Program-made: the position numbers and the translations under genes
The notes under the pieces: generated by a model
The model's database searches: none
The model's input: the letters and a program-made list of their open reading frames with translations, nothing else
What the model was told of the DNA's origin: nothing
Assembly (NCBI RefSeq): GCF_035474595.1
Contig: NZ_DATIND010000103.1
Span: forward strand, 1-37,579
Source of the DNA: Longimicrobium sp.
Lineage (GTDB): Bacteria > Gemmatimonadota > Gemmatimonadetes > Longimicrobiales > Longimicrobiaceae
Direction: 5' to 3'
DNA length: 37,579 bases
In this document: one piece after another, positions 8,887 through 15,823 of the stretch
Position numbering within the stretch: the stretch's first letter is position 1
How the letters are laid out: every line of letters starts with the position of its first letter

Positions 8887-8920
8887 AACCGCGGACGCGC
8901 TGCGAGGCGCGTCCGCGGTT
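8887..8920 (+). terminator. Strong hairpin terminator after the precursor peptide
   Basis: A perfect 14-bp stem (8887-8900 with 8907-8920, arms AACCGCGGACGCGC / GCGCGTCCGCGGTT) and a six-base loop. It has no long T tract, only scattered Ts after it. It sits between the convergent peptide and transglycosylase genes and could serve both. Confidence 0.75.
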
Positions 8921-8940
8921 CGTCGTTTCGTCGCCGAACC

Positions 8941-9684
8941 CTACATCCCCGCCGGCAGCCTCGCTGGGGCGAGCTCGTCGACCTTCGGCCGCGTGGGATT
9001 CGGCGTGGTGGTGTCCGGCGGGGCGGTGTTGACGGGGGAGGCGCCGGGGCCGCCCAGGACCTTGCGCGCGTAGCCGTTGGCGGGGTCGCCGCCGGCGGCG
9101 CGGATGCGGGCGACGGTGCCGATGCCGCGGTTGTACGCGTGCAGCGCCGTCCGCACGTCGCCGCCGTAGAAGCGCAGCAGGGTGCGGAAGTAGCGGAAGC
9201 CCAGCCGCAGGTTCACGTCGCGCTCGTACAGCCGGTCGCGGGTGATGCCGGGCTGCAGCTCGCGCGCGGTCGGCAGCATCATCTGCGTGAGGCCGATGGC
9301 GCCGACGGGGCTCAGCGCGCGCGGGTTGAACGCGCTCTCCACGCGCACCAGGCGGAAGGCCAGGTCGGTGTCCACGCGCTCGGCGCGGGCGGCGCGCTCG
9401 ATCGCGTCCGCCAGCTCGCGCTCGATGCCGTAGCGGCGCGCGTACTGGTCGACGACGCGCTCCCGCGCCTCGGCCGCGCGCGCTTCGGCCACGGCACGCG
9501 CCACCGCCCGCGCGGCGCGCTCAAGCCCGTGGCGCGTGGGCGGAAACGCGAGCAGCAGCACCATCGCCGCGATCCCCATCCACCCGCGCCGGTCCAGACG
9601 CAGCGCGGGCCGCTTCGCCGCGCGGCGCTTGGCAGCGGGACGGGGTCGGCGGGCGGGGGGGCGGCGCGTTCGGGTGCGGGCCAA
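8941..9684 (-). CDS. Membrane-anchored lytic transglycosylase (SLT domain)
   Basis: A peptidoglycan-cleaving lytic transglycosylase of about 247 residues. After an Arg/Ala-rich cytoplasmic start comes a hydrophobic anchor (MGIAAMVLLLAF), then a helical linker and the SLT goose-lysozyme-like domain. The motifs are RVESAFNPRALSPVGAIGL with catalytic Glu near residue 116, TQMMLPTA, NLRLGFRYFRTLL and HAYNRG, all in the usual order. A Pro/Thr-rich tail ends the protein. TTG at 9684 has GGAG about 10 bases upstream and lies just downstream of a good promoter at 9726-9756. ATG at 9579 is an alternative start. An open frame reaching 9888 would run through the promoter and the degraded peptide gene and is rejected. 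It is convergent with the first precursor peptide. Confidence 0.85.
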   Translation of the reverse strand: MARTRTRRPPARRPRPAAKRRAAKRPALRLDRRGWMGIAAMVLLLAFPPTRHGLERAARAVARAVAEARAAEARERVVDQYARRYGIERELADAIERAARAERVDTDLAFRLVRVESAFNPRALSPVGAIGLTQMMLPTARELQPGITRDRLYERDVNLRLGFRYFRTLLRFYGGDVRTALHAYNRGIGTVARIRAAGGDPANGYARKVLGGPGASPVNTAPPDTTTPNPTRPKVDELAPARLPAGM

Positions 9685-9725
9685 CTGCGCGGATCTCCGG
9701 ATAACGGATGATGGGGAGGATGCGG

Positions 9726-9756
9726 CAAATCTAATCAGGCCGCCGGTATTGGTCAC
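9726..9756 (-). promoter_or_regulatory. Promoter of the lytic transglycosylase gene
   Basis: On the minus strand GTGACC (9751-9756) is followed by about 17 bases and TAGATTTG (9726-9733). The -10 matches the Bacteroidota-type TAnnTTTG. The 11-base stretch around it is identical to the candidate promoter of the riboswitch gene (24108-24138), with the same spacing. Confidence 0.6.
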
Positions 9757-9943
9757 CGGTCTTTCGACGGCCAGGCTGGATGAAAAGAAAGTTCTGAATA
9801 CATGGACAGATGTGGCACGTCGAGGGGGCACGCATGGTCCCGGTAGCTCTGGTTCGCCTCGACGGTGCCGCGCAACTCGAGTTCGCACGTGGTGGCCAGG
9901 CCCTCGACACGCAGCCGTCCACGTCCAGCGTAAGGTTCAGCAC
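9753..9943 (-). pseudogene. Frameshifted RiPP precursor-like peptide
   Basis: Reading from GTG at 9943 gives LNLTLDVD, then the frame is lost. The next frame continues as RLRVEGLATTCELELRGTVE, then ANQSYRDHACP..., to a TGA at 9753. Adding one C near 9917-9920 restores LTLDVDRLRVEGLATT, which matches the leaders of the intact peptides at 8690 and 10341. The RGTVEANQSY segment matches the GTIQGH and RGTVRGYDTY junctions. The repaired product would be 63 residues, against 62 for the neighbouring copy. There is no good ribosome-binding site directly before the GTG. The upstream frame is also G/C-rich at third positions, so a longer decayed gene is possible. A sequencing error could also explain the shift. 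Confidence 0.6.
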
Positions 9944-10152
9944 GGATGCCAGCGGTAGCGGTACAGCTCCGCCCACCTCCCGTACCATGCGCCGTCCGCG
10001 CTCGTCGTCGCGCTCGTTGTCGCCGACCACCGTGACGCGACGACGGGCGCCGGAACCACGCTCCAGCGCCCGTTTCCGGGAGGACGGACGATGCGTCAGC
10101 AGCAGGGGGAGCCTGTTAGAACTGCTTCCGACGCCCCGAACCCCCTGTCCAT

Positions 10153-10341
10153 TCAGCAGGAACCGGGCGGCTCGGAAATCGGTGCAGGGTAGCAGAACCT
10201 GAACGGTTCGGAGTAACTGACTGGACCGCAGATGTACGTGTCATAGCCACGCACCGTTCCCCGGGCCGCATCGACGGACGGCTGGACCTCGAACTGCTCG
10301 ATGCGTAGAGCTTCGATTTTCAGCGTGAGCTTCCTTGCCAT
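10153..10341 (-). CDS. RiPP precursor-like peptide (second intact copy)
   Basis: A 62-residue peptide with the leader MARKLTLKIEALRIEQFEVQ, a junction ARGTVRGYDTY, and a C-terminal core with three Cys (in YICGP, FRFCYP and the terminal SC) plus Ser and Pro. The leader follows the same KLxLxLxxLxxxxF pattern as the peptide at 8690, and the RGTVRG junction parallels GTIQGH. ATG at 10341 has AGGAGA seven bases upstream, and a candidate promoter lies at 10390-10417. The core is unlike that of the other copy, as expected for RiPP families in which leaders are conserved and cores diverge. No modifying enzyme adjoins it. The nearest protease is the CPBP protein at 11226. Confidence 0.75.
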   Translation of the reverse strand: MARKLTLKIEALRIEQFEVQPSVDAARGTVRGYDTYICGPVSYSEPFRFCYPAPISEPPGSC

Positions 10342-10389
10342 GTTCCGTCTCCTGGTCTAGGGGTGGGGGAGCTACGGATACCTCTTCGC

Positions 10390-10417
10390 AAGATAGCCGT
10401 TCTTTCCGGCCGCACAA
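10390..10417 (-). promoter_or_regulatory. Candidate promoter of the second precursor peptide
   Basis: On the minus strand TTGTGC (10412-10417), 16 bases, TATCTT followed by GC (-10 at 10390-10395). It lies 49 bases before the peptide start codon. The same TATCTTGC occurs just before the barrel-protein gene at 13219. Confidence 0.5.
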
Positions 10418-10448
10418 TTGAGAAGAACGAACAGCGGTGCTATCCTGC

Positions 10449-10649
10449 TCAGCCCAGACGTTCGAGGGAGGCCTGGAGGGCGGTGGCGAGGGCGGCGTCG
10501 CCGCTGATGAGCGAGGTCCAGGCGAGCTCGATGCCCTTGCGCTTGCCCTTGGGGACGAGGCGCAGGCCGTCGGGGGTGATGGTGAGGGTGTAGACGGCGC
10601 CCTCCACCTCCAGCTCGCGCTTCAGCTCGCCTTCCAGCTTCGTCGTCAT
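10449..10649 (-). CDS. Small protein of unknown function
   Basis: A 66-residue acidic/basic mixed protein starting MTTKLEGELKREL and continuing with a beta-strand-like stretch, VEGAVYTLTITPDGLRLVPKG, then IELAWTSLISGDAALATALQ. No cysteines, signal or membrane segment. I do not recognise the family. The ATG at 10649 has GGAG about 10 bases upstream. A GTG at 10658 that overlaps the stop of the BON lipoprotein gene is an alternative start. Overlap or near-overlap with that gene suggests one transcript and perhaps coupled translation. Confidence 0.65.
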   Translation of the reverse strand: MTTKLEGELKRELEVEGAVYTLTITPDGLRLVPKGKRKGIELAWTSLISGDAALATALQASLERLG

Positions 10650-10654
10650 GGACG

Positions 10655-11086
10655 TCACTCCGCGGTGGTTCCGGCGATGGCCGGGGCGGCGCGCGGGGCC
10701 AGGCAGCGCACGTCGCGAGGGCCGGGCTCCAGCACCAGCTGGTCGATGACGAGCCGGACGCCGCGGACGAGGCCGGCGTTGCGCTCGGCGCACTGCAGCG
10801 CGCCGAAGCCGGCCACGCCGCCGAAGAGCGTGACCTCGCCGCTCTGCACGGACACGCGCACGCGGCCGGCGCCGATGGACGGCTCGGCCGAGAGGCGCGA
10901 CTCCACCTCGCGCAGGATGCGCGCGTCCTCGGTGGCGCGCGCGGCGATCTGCGCCGGCGTGTCCACCGGCTTCCTGGCGAAGAAGCTGCACGACGCGGCC
11001 GCGCCCGCCATCGCCACTGCGGCAACGGCGCGCGCTCCCGATCTCCGCACGCGAGAACCACGCGATCTCCGAACCGTCATCCCCAT
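10655..11086 (-). CDS. BON-domain lipoprotein
   Basis: A lipoprotein precursor of about 143 residues with a twin-Arg/Arg-rich start, a hydrophobic signal and lipobox AAASC (Cys33). The mature part contains one BON domain: DARILREVESRLSAEP...VRVSVQSGEVTLFGGV...VRLVIDQLVLE. BON domains bind membranes or partner lipids and are common in OsmY-type envelope stress proteins. Start at ATG 11086 keeps the signal peptide short; ATG 11080 is equally possible. The open frame to 11227 has an unlikely N-terminus. A small gene follows directly. Two extra Cys in the C-terminal part (LQCAERN and VRCLAP) may form a disulfide in the periplasm. Confidence 0.78.
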   Translation of the reverse strand: MGMTVRRSRGSRVRRSGARAVAAVAMAGAAASCSFFARKPVDTPAQIAARATEDARILREVESRLSAEPSIGAGRVRVSVQSGEVTLFGGVAGFGALQCAERNAGLVRGVRLVIDQLVLEPGPRDVRCLAPRAAPAIAGTTAE

Positions 11087-11225
11087 CCAGTTGCGAAACT
11101 TTCCGCCACCCTTCGGCGTTTCATTGATCCGGAAGCGTGTCCGGCACGCCCGGAATTCGCAATCGTCAGGCCACGTCCCCTCCCGCGCGGCTGCCGAACC
11201 TCTTCGCCGCGCGTAGTTTGGAGCC

Positions 11226-11957
11226 ATGCCGCGCTATTTCGAGCTGACCCGCAAGCACACGTACTCGCTGCTCTTCGCCATTCCCGTGCTGGTGGCGTAC
11301 GAGGCCGGCGCGGCGATGATCAACCACGGCACCAGCGGCCTGCGCAACGGCGCCGACGTGCTGCTGCGCACCGTGCTGGCGGCGGGCGGCATCCACAGCA
11401 CAGTGGCGTTCACCGCCATCCTGGCGCTCGGCGCGGTCGTGCTGATCGTGAAGGAGCGGCGGAAGGAAGCCGTGCCCATCCGCGGCGCCGTGTTCGCGGG
11501 GATGGCGATGGAGAGCGTGCTGTACGCCCTCGTCTTCGGCACCGTGGTCGGCACGCTGACCGCGTGGGTGCTGGGGGGATGGCGCCTGGCCGCGGACCCG
11601 GCGGGCGGGCCGCTCGCCCGCGTCCCCTTCGGCGAGGGGGTGGTGCTGTCCCTGGGCGCGGGGTTCTACGAGGAGCTGCTCTTCCGGGTGATCCTGGTGG
11701 GCGGACTTCTCGCGGTCTTCAAGCAGTCGGGCCTGGGGAACACGTCGCGGAAGATCTACGCGGCCATCCTGGCGGCGCTGCTCTTCTCCGCCTTCCACTA
11801 CATCGGCCCGTACGCGTACCCGCTGGAGCTGGGCTCGTTCACCTTCCGCTTCCTGAGCGGGCTGGCGCTGAACGCGCTGTTCATTACCCGCGGCTTCGGC
11901 ATCGCCGTGTGGACGCACGCGCTGTACGACATCTACGTGATGCTGCTGCAGCGGTGA
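11226..11957 (+). CDS. CPBP family intramembrane metalloprotease
   Basis: A 243-residue polytopic membrane protein with the CPBP (CAAX protease/Abi) signature. Motif 1 is YEELLFR (Glu149, Glu150, Arg154), motif 2 is FSAFH (His191), and the last conserved His is in WTHALYD (His231). These are the catalytic and metal-binding positions of the family. Members process prenylated proteins in eukaryotes; in bacteria several are linked to bacteriocin maturation or self-immunity. The gene lies about 0.9 kb from the precursor-peptide genes, so a role with them is conceivable but unproven. A TAGTTTG box ends only five bases before the ATG at 11226, so the transcript could be leaderless or nearly so. Confidence 0.9.
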   Translation: MPRYFELTRKHTYSLLFAIPVLVAYEAGAAMINHGTSGLRNGADVLLRTVLAAGGIHSTVAFTAILALGAVVLIVKERRKEAVPIRGAVFAGMAMESVLYALVFGTVVGTLTAWVLGGWRLAADPAGGPLARVPFGEGVVLSLGAGFYEELLFRVILVGGLLAVFKQSGLGNTSRKIYAAILAALLFSAFHYIGPYAYPLELGSFTFRFLSGLALNALFITRGFGIAVWTHALYDIYVMLLQR

Positions 11958-12099
11958 GGAGGAGGGGAACGGCAACCAAGCGCTTGTCCGGCTTGCGGAT
12001 GCGATCCGCCGCATCTAGCGTGTGAAACGATCCGTGCCGGGGCGGGTAGATTGCTCCACTCGCCCCCGCGGAAACCCACCTGACCGAGGAAACCCGTCC

Positions 12100-12675
12100 A
12101 TGCGTTCGCAGTCCGTGCTCGTCCGCGCGGTTCCGCTCCTGGCCGCCGCCATTGCCGCGGCGTGCAGCGGCGACGGCGGCACGAATCCGTCGCGCCTGAC
12201 GCCGCAGGAGGTGCAGGGCGTCTACAACGTCTGCTCGCTGCGTTTCCAGCCCAGCAACGGCGCGCTTCCCGTGGCGGACCTGCTGGCCACCGTCATCAAC
12301 CCCGCGCCGCCCGCGCCCAAGTCCGCGCCCTCGCTCACGCTGAGCGGGCAGGACGCCACCTACCAGCTGCTGTACACGCGCCGCAGCGACAGCTTCACGC
12401 AGGACCTGCGCGGCGGCGTGAGCTTCGGCGGGAGCGCGGTGTTCGCCAACCTGCCGGACGAGGGGACCAGCGAGGTGCGCCGCGAGCTCCTTCTTCCCGG
12501 CCAGCTCCAGCTGAGCTTCACCGAGGCCCCGCGCCGGCTGTCGACCACGGGCGGCGTGGCGTACAGCGTGCGCCGCTCGGACTACGCGCACGCCGCGGGG
12601 ATCAGCGAGGAGGGGCTGCAGGACCGGATCAGCGGGTCGATCAGCGGCACCTTCGCCGCGGGCGCCTGCCCGTGA
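12100..12675 (+). CDS. Hypothetical lipoprotein
   Basis: A 191-residue lipoprotein precursor: a signal with lipobox IAAACS, then SGDGGTNPSRLTPQEVQGVYNV, typical of the short linker after the lipid anchor. The mature domain looks beta-rich (SLTLSGQDATYQLLYTRR, LPGQLQLSFTE) with two Cys, one near YNVCSLRF and one at the C-terminus (GACP), that could pair. I do not recognise the family. ATG at 12100 has GAGGAAA about nine bases upstream, and TAGATTGC at 12047-12054 resembles the -10 boxes elsewhere in this window. Its stop overlaps the next start by four bases. Confidence 0.75.
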   Translation: MRSQSVLVRAVPLLAAAIAAACSGDGGTNPSRLTPQEVQGVYNVCSLRFQPSNGALPVADLLATVINPAPPAPKSAPSLTLSGQDATYQLLYTRRSDSFTQDLRGGVSFGGSAVFANLPDEGTSEVRRELLLPGQLQLSFTEAPRRLSTTGGVAYSVRRSDYAHAAGISEEGLQDRISGSISGTFAAGACP

Positions 12676-13115
12676 GCCCGCGCGCGAGGGCCCGCACCGG
12701 ACGGATCGCCGCCGCGGCGCTGGCCCTGGCGGCGTGCGGCTCTCCCAGGCCCGAGGCGCCCGTCGAGGCCGCGAAGCCCGCGGCGCCCGCCGCCCCCGCG
12801 GTGGAGGGCGAGGCGCTCGCGCTTCCTTCCGGGCGGCGCGTGGTGGTGCTCGCGTCCGGGCCCACCCGCGACAGCCGCGGGACGAGCGCGCTGATGGTGC
12901 GCTACGCGACCGAGCTCAGCGTGGACGACACGGTGCCGCTGGCGCGCGAGGCCGCCGAGGTGTTCCAGACCTACCGCGGGCGGGCCGAGGGCGCGGGGCT
13001 CCGCGCCGTGGTGGCCAGCGCCTTCGAGATGCCCAGGGGAGGGAGCGCCCAGCAGGCACGGGGGTACAACTTCAGCTGGACGCGCGGCGGCGACGGGTTC
13101 TGGCACCGGCACTAG
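12672..13115 (+). CDS. Small lipoprotein overlapping the preceding gene
   Basis: A 147-residue lipoprotein precursor that starts with GTG in the four-base overlap GTGA with the preceding stop, a classic sign of coupled translation. The signal ends in lipobox ALAACGS. An Ala/Pro-rich linker follows, then a beta/alpha domain (RRVVVLASGPTRDSRGTSAL, MVRYATELSVDD, AEVFQTYRGRAEG, GYNFSWTRGGDGFW). No family is recognised. Together with the 12100 gene it forms a two-gene envelope lipoprotein operon ended by the hairpin at 13153-13183. Confidence 0.75.
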   Translation: MSPRARARTGRIAAAALALAACGSPRPEAPVEAAKPAAPAAPAVEGEALALPSGRRVVVLASGPTRDSRGTSALMVRYATELSVDDTVPLAREAAEVFQTYRGRAEGAGLRAVVASAFEMPRGGSAQQARGYNFSWTRGGDGFWHRH

Positions 13116-13152
13116 CCGCGCCGCGCGGCAGATCGACGGCCAGCAGAGCACC

Positions 13153-13183
13153 AACCGGGTCCGGGCACGCCGCGGACCCGGTT
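13153..13183 (+). terminator. Hairpin terminator after the lipoprotein pair
   Basis: Perfect 11-bp arms AACCGGGTCCG (13153-13163) and CGGACCCGGTT (13173-13183) with a nine-base loop. It has no T tract. It lies between the lipoprotein operon and the barrel-protein gene. Confidence 0.65.
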
Positions 13184-13218
13184 CCGTTCCGGGGATGGGA
13201 GCCGATATCTTGCCCTTC

Positions 13219-15303
13219 ATGAGAGCACGATTCGCATTCGCGGCCGCCGCGCTGGCGGCCTTCGCCGCACGGCCGCTGCCCGCGCAGGACACGGCCGCCG
13301 TGGCGCCGCCGCAGCCGGGGAGCGGCGCGTGGAACACCGCGCGCGCGCTGGAGCTGGTGGGGCGCGCGCAGACCCGCCGCACGCAGTCGCTCAGCGACAC
13401 GGGGATGGTGGACTACCAGGCCGACGCGCGCGGCTACATCTACTTCTACCTGGACCGGCGCGACATCGACGAGCGCACGCTGGTGAAGACCGACCAGGTG
13501 GCGCTGCAGGTGTTCTGGAAGGCGCCCAACCAGACGAAGCAGATCATCGTGGGCCTGCGCGACCGCAAGTCGCTGCCCACCAACATCCACTACCACCTGG
13601 ACCACCTGGCCGTGGTGCAGGACAACTTCGGCGACCGCATCCGCATCGGCGACGGCGACGAGGTGAGCGACGTGCTGCACCCCGCCGCGCCCGGCGCCGA
13701 GCGCTTCTACGACTACCGCCTGTCGGACTCGCTCTCCATCCGCGTTCCCGGCTCGGGCGACCCGGTGCGCGTCTACCGCGTGGACGTGCGGCCCAAGGAC
13801 TCGTCGCAGCACGCGCTGGTGGGCGCCGTGTACGTGGACCAGCGCGGCGGCGACATCGTGCGGATGGAGTTCACCTTCACCCGCAGCAGCTACGTGGACC
13901 GGGAGCTGGACTACATCAACATCTCCCTGGAAAACGGGCTGTGGAAGGGGCGCTTCTGGCTTCCCAACCGGCAGCAGGTGGAGATCCGGCGGCAGCTGCC
14001 GGAGCTGGGCTTTCCCGCGGGCGGGGTGATCCGCGGGACCATGACGGTGACCGGCTACCGCTTCAACCAGAACCTGCCGGACTGGCGCTTCGGCGGCCCG
14101 CGCGTGGTCTCCGTGGCCCCGTCGCAGGCGCGCAGCTTCGCCTTCGAGAAGCCGATCGACGCGGAGATGCACGAGCAGGGGATCGGCCCCGAGCGCGAGC
14201 TGGGCGAGGTGCGCCGCGAGGCCGCCGAGCTCATCCGCGAGCACGCGCTGAGCGGGCTGCCCACGACGCGCTTCGACATCCCCGCGGCGTCCACCGTCGC
14301 GCGCTACAACCGCGCGGAGGGGCTGGCCGTGGGCTTCGGCGTGCGCTCCGCCCCGCGCGAGCAGGTGGCCACGGAGCTGTACGGCGGCTGGGCGTTCGGG
14401 CCCATGCACCCGCTCGCCCGCGCCGACGCGACGCTGACGAAGCCGCGATTCCGCCTGGGCGGCTCGGCGTTCCTGAACCAGCCGCGCGACGTGGGCGTCG
14501 GCCCGGTGATCAGCGGGGCGATGAACACGCTGTCGTCGGCGCTGGCCGGGCGCGACTACTCGGACCTGTTCTACGCCAGCGGCGGAAGCCTCCAGCTGCA
14601 GCGGCGGGTCCTGGCCGGGTGGACGGGGACGTTCACCGGGCGGGTGGAGGACCAGCGCAGCGCGCGGCTGGAGACCTCCGTCAGCGCGGGCGGCGACTTC
14701 CGCCCCGTCTTCCCGATCGACGAGGGGATGATGTACGGTGGCGCCGTGGCGGTGACGCACGCGTCGCCTTCGGGCAAGGCGCTGGGGTGGACGATGACGC
14801 TGGGCGCGGACGGCGGGCACCTGGCCAGCGGCGGGGGATTCGACTTCGTGCGCCCCCGCATCGATCTCGGCGTCACGCGGCGATGGAGCCCGAACTCCGC
14901 GCGGCTGGACGTGGAGCTGAGCGCCGGCGCCGCCGCGGGGACGCTGCCGCGGCAGGCGCTGTACCTGATCGGCGGGCGGGGGACGGTGCCCGGCTACGCC
15001 TTCCGCGCGTACGGCGGCGACCGCTTCGCCACGCTGCGCATCACCGCCGCCGCAGACCTGTGGTCGCCGTGGATCCGCGGGCGGCTGCTGGGCGCCGCCG
15101 GCTGGGCGGACGCCGGGGGACCGGGCGGCGCCGCGCTCACCGCGTGGGGCGCGCAGCCGCTGGACCGGCCCATCTTCAGCGCGGGCGCCGGCGTCGGCAT
15201 CTTCTACGACATCCTGCGCGTGGATGTCGCCCGCGGCCTGAGCAGCGGCGGCCACTGGGAGCTGATCATCGAGGCGAACCCGAGCTTCTGGGATTTTCTG
15301 TAG
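13219..15303 (+). CDS. Omp85-like outer-membrane beta-barrel protein
   Basis: A 694-residue exported protein. A signal peptide ends near PLPAQDT. A roughly 350-residue N-terminal periplasmic part follows, with strands such as VDYQADARGYIYFYLDRRD and WKGRFWLPNRQQVEIRR. The C-terminal half is an amphipathic barrel. The late segment LYLIGGRGTVPGYAFRAYGG, then DRFATLRITAAADL, resembles the GGRxxxRGY region of Omp85/BamA and DUF5686-type proteins. The final residues are FWDFL, close to but not the usual terminal aromatic signal. ATG at 13219 opens the signal peptide, and TATCTTGC ends seven bases before it. A start at 13195 is less likely. It probably inserts or exports other envelope proteins, or acts as a porin; substrate unknown. 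Confidence 0.7.
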   Translation: MRARFAFAAAALAAFAARPLPAQDTAAVAPPQPGSGAWNTARALELVGRAQTRRTQSLSDTGMVDYQADARGYIYFYLDRRDIDERTLVKTDQVALQVFWKAPNQTKQIIVGLRDRKSLPTNIHYHLDHLAVVQDNFGDRIRIGDGDEVSDVLHPAAPGAERFYDYRLSDSLSIRVPGSGDPVRVYRVDVRPKDSSQHALVGAVYVDQRGGDIVRMEFTFTRSSYVDRELDYINISLENGLWKGRFWLPNRQQVEIRRQLPELGFPAGGVIRGTMTVTGYRFNQNLPDWRFGGPRVVSVAPSQARSFAFEKPIDAEMHEQGIGPERELGEVRREAAELIREHALSGLPTTRFDIPAASTVARYNRAEGLAVGFGVRSAPREQVATELYGGWAFGPMHPLARADATLTKPRFRLGGSAFLNQPRDVGVGPVISGAMNTLSSALAGRDYSDLFYASGGSLQLQRRVLAGWTGTFTGRVEDQRSARLETSVSAGGDFRPVFPIDEGMMYGGAVAVTHASPSGKALGWTMTLGADGGHLASGGGFDFVRPRIDLGVTRRWSPNSARLDVELSAGAAAGTLPRQALYLIGGRGTVPGYAFRAYGGDRFATLRITAAADLWSPWIRGRLLGAAGWADAGGPGGAALTAWGAQPLDRPIFSAGAGVGIFYDILRVDVARGLSSGGHWELIIEANPSFWDFL

Positions 15304-15317
15304 AAGCGAGGAGCCAA

Positions 15318-15340
15318 GTGCTGAGTGCTGAGTGCTGAGT
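15318..15340. repeat. Short tandem heptamer GTGCTGA
   Basis: Three head-to-tail copies of GTGCTGA just after the barrel-protein stop, followed by GTCACG. It is one of several 7-9 bp tandem arrays in the window that sit at gene borders. Confidence 0.8.
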
Positions 15341-15369
15341 CACGCAACGATCGGCGGAACCCCGCACAG

Positions 15370-15598
15370 GACGTCATCCTGAGGGAGCGTCGCACCGCAA
15401 CCTGCGGCCACGCTGAACGCGAACGCGACCGAAGGATCCATAGCCGCGGCCGCACGTCCGTTCGCCTTTCGCGCTGATGCCGGGCTGCGCAGATCGGCGC
15501 GATCCCGCAGCGCACGTGCGGCGACTGGTTATAGATCCTTCGGCCTGCCGTCATTCGTGTGGACGCAACGACGGTGTGGCCGGCCTCAGGATGACGTC
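15370..15598. repeat. Inverted pair of R2 elements
   Basis: A forward R2 copy starts GACGTCATCCTGAG at 15370 and runs to the GCACGTCCG region near 15460. An inverted copy runs from GCGCACGTGCG (about 15510) to GGCCTCAGGATGACGTC (ends near 15597). The two halves are imperfect inverted repeats of about 90 bases each around a 40-50 base spacer. The 15304-15823 spacer holds only repeats. Confidence 0.7.
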
Positions 15599-15639
15599 TC
15601 TGTGCACTTCACTGGAGTGCGCCACGAGGGTGCCGCGCG

Positions 15640-15699
15640 AGTCCGCGAAGGCGCCCGCGAAGGCGGACTTTGTGCTGTTGTTGCCGCGAATTCATTCGC
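15640..15699 (-). repeat. R1 element with internally duplicated loop
   Basis: The AGTCCGC/GCGGACT hairpin (15640-15669) carries an expanded loop in which GCGAAGGC is partly duplicated. GTTGTTG and the palindrome GCGAAT-TC-ATTCGC (15686-15699) follow. Confidence 0.75.
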
Positions 15700-15823
15700 C
15701 TTCCGAGAAAGCAAGCCTGCGCCGGGGGAGATGCTCCTCCCGGCGCATTCTGCTTTCTTGCGCGGGGATGTAGTTTGTGCGGCGGGGATGCGGGACGAAG
15801 GGACTCCGTCCGGGGAGGGGGCG

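Noticed and set aside
8941-9888. Extended transglycosylase start at 9888
   Set aside because: The extension translates the promoter and the degraded peptide gene; TTG 9684 has a ribosome-binding site and fits the promoter.
9731-10030. The frame through 9731-10030 as an intact 99-residue protein
   Set aside because: Its C-terminal part loses the leader-like pattern, which continues in the adjacent frame; a frameshifted peptide explains the pattern better, though a longer decayed gene is not excluded.
13072-15255. Minus-strand 727-codon open frame opposite the barrel-protein gene
   Set aside because: Composition typical of an antisense shadow (Arg/Ala/His-rich), no motifs; the plus strand has a signal peptide and barrel.
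15557-15823. N-terminal extension of the membrane protein through R2/R1 repeats
   Set aside because: The sequence is repeat DNA with no coding pattern, and ATG 15824 has a strong ribosome-binding site.
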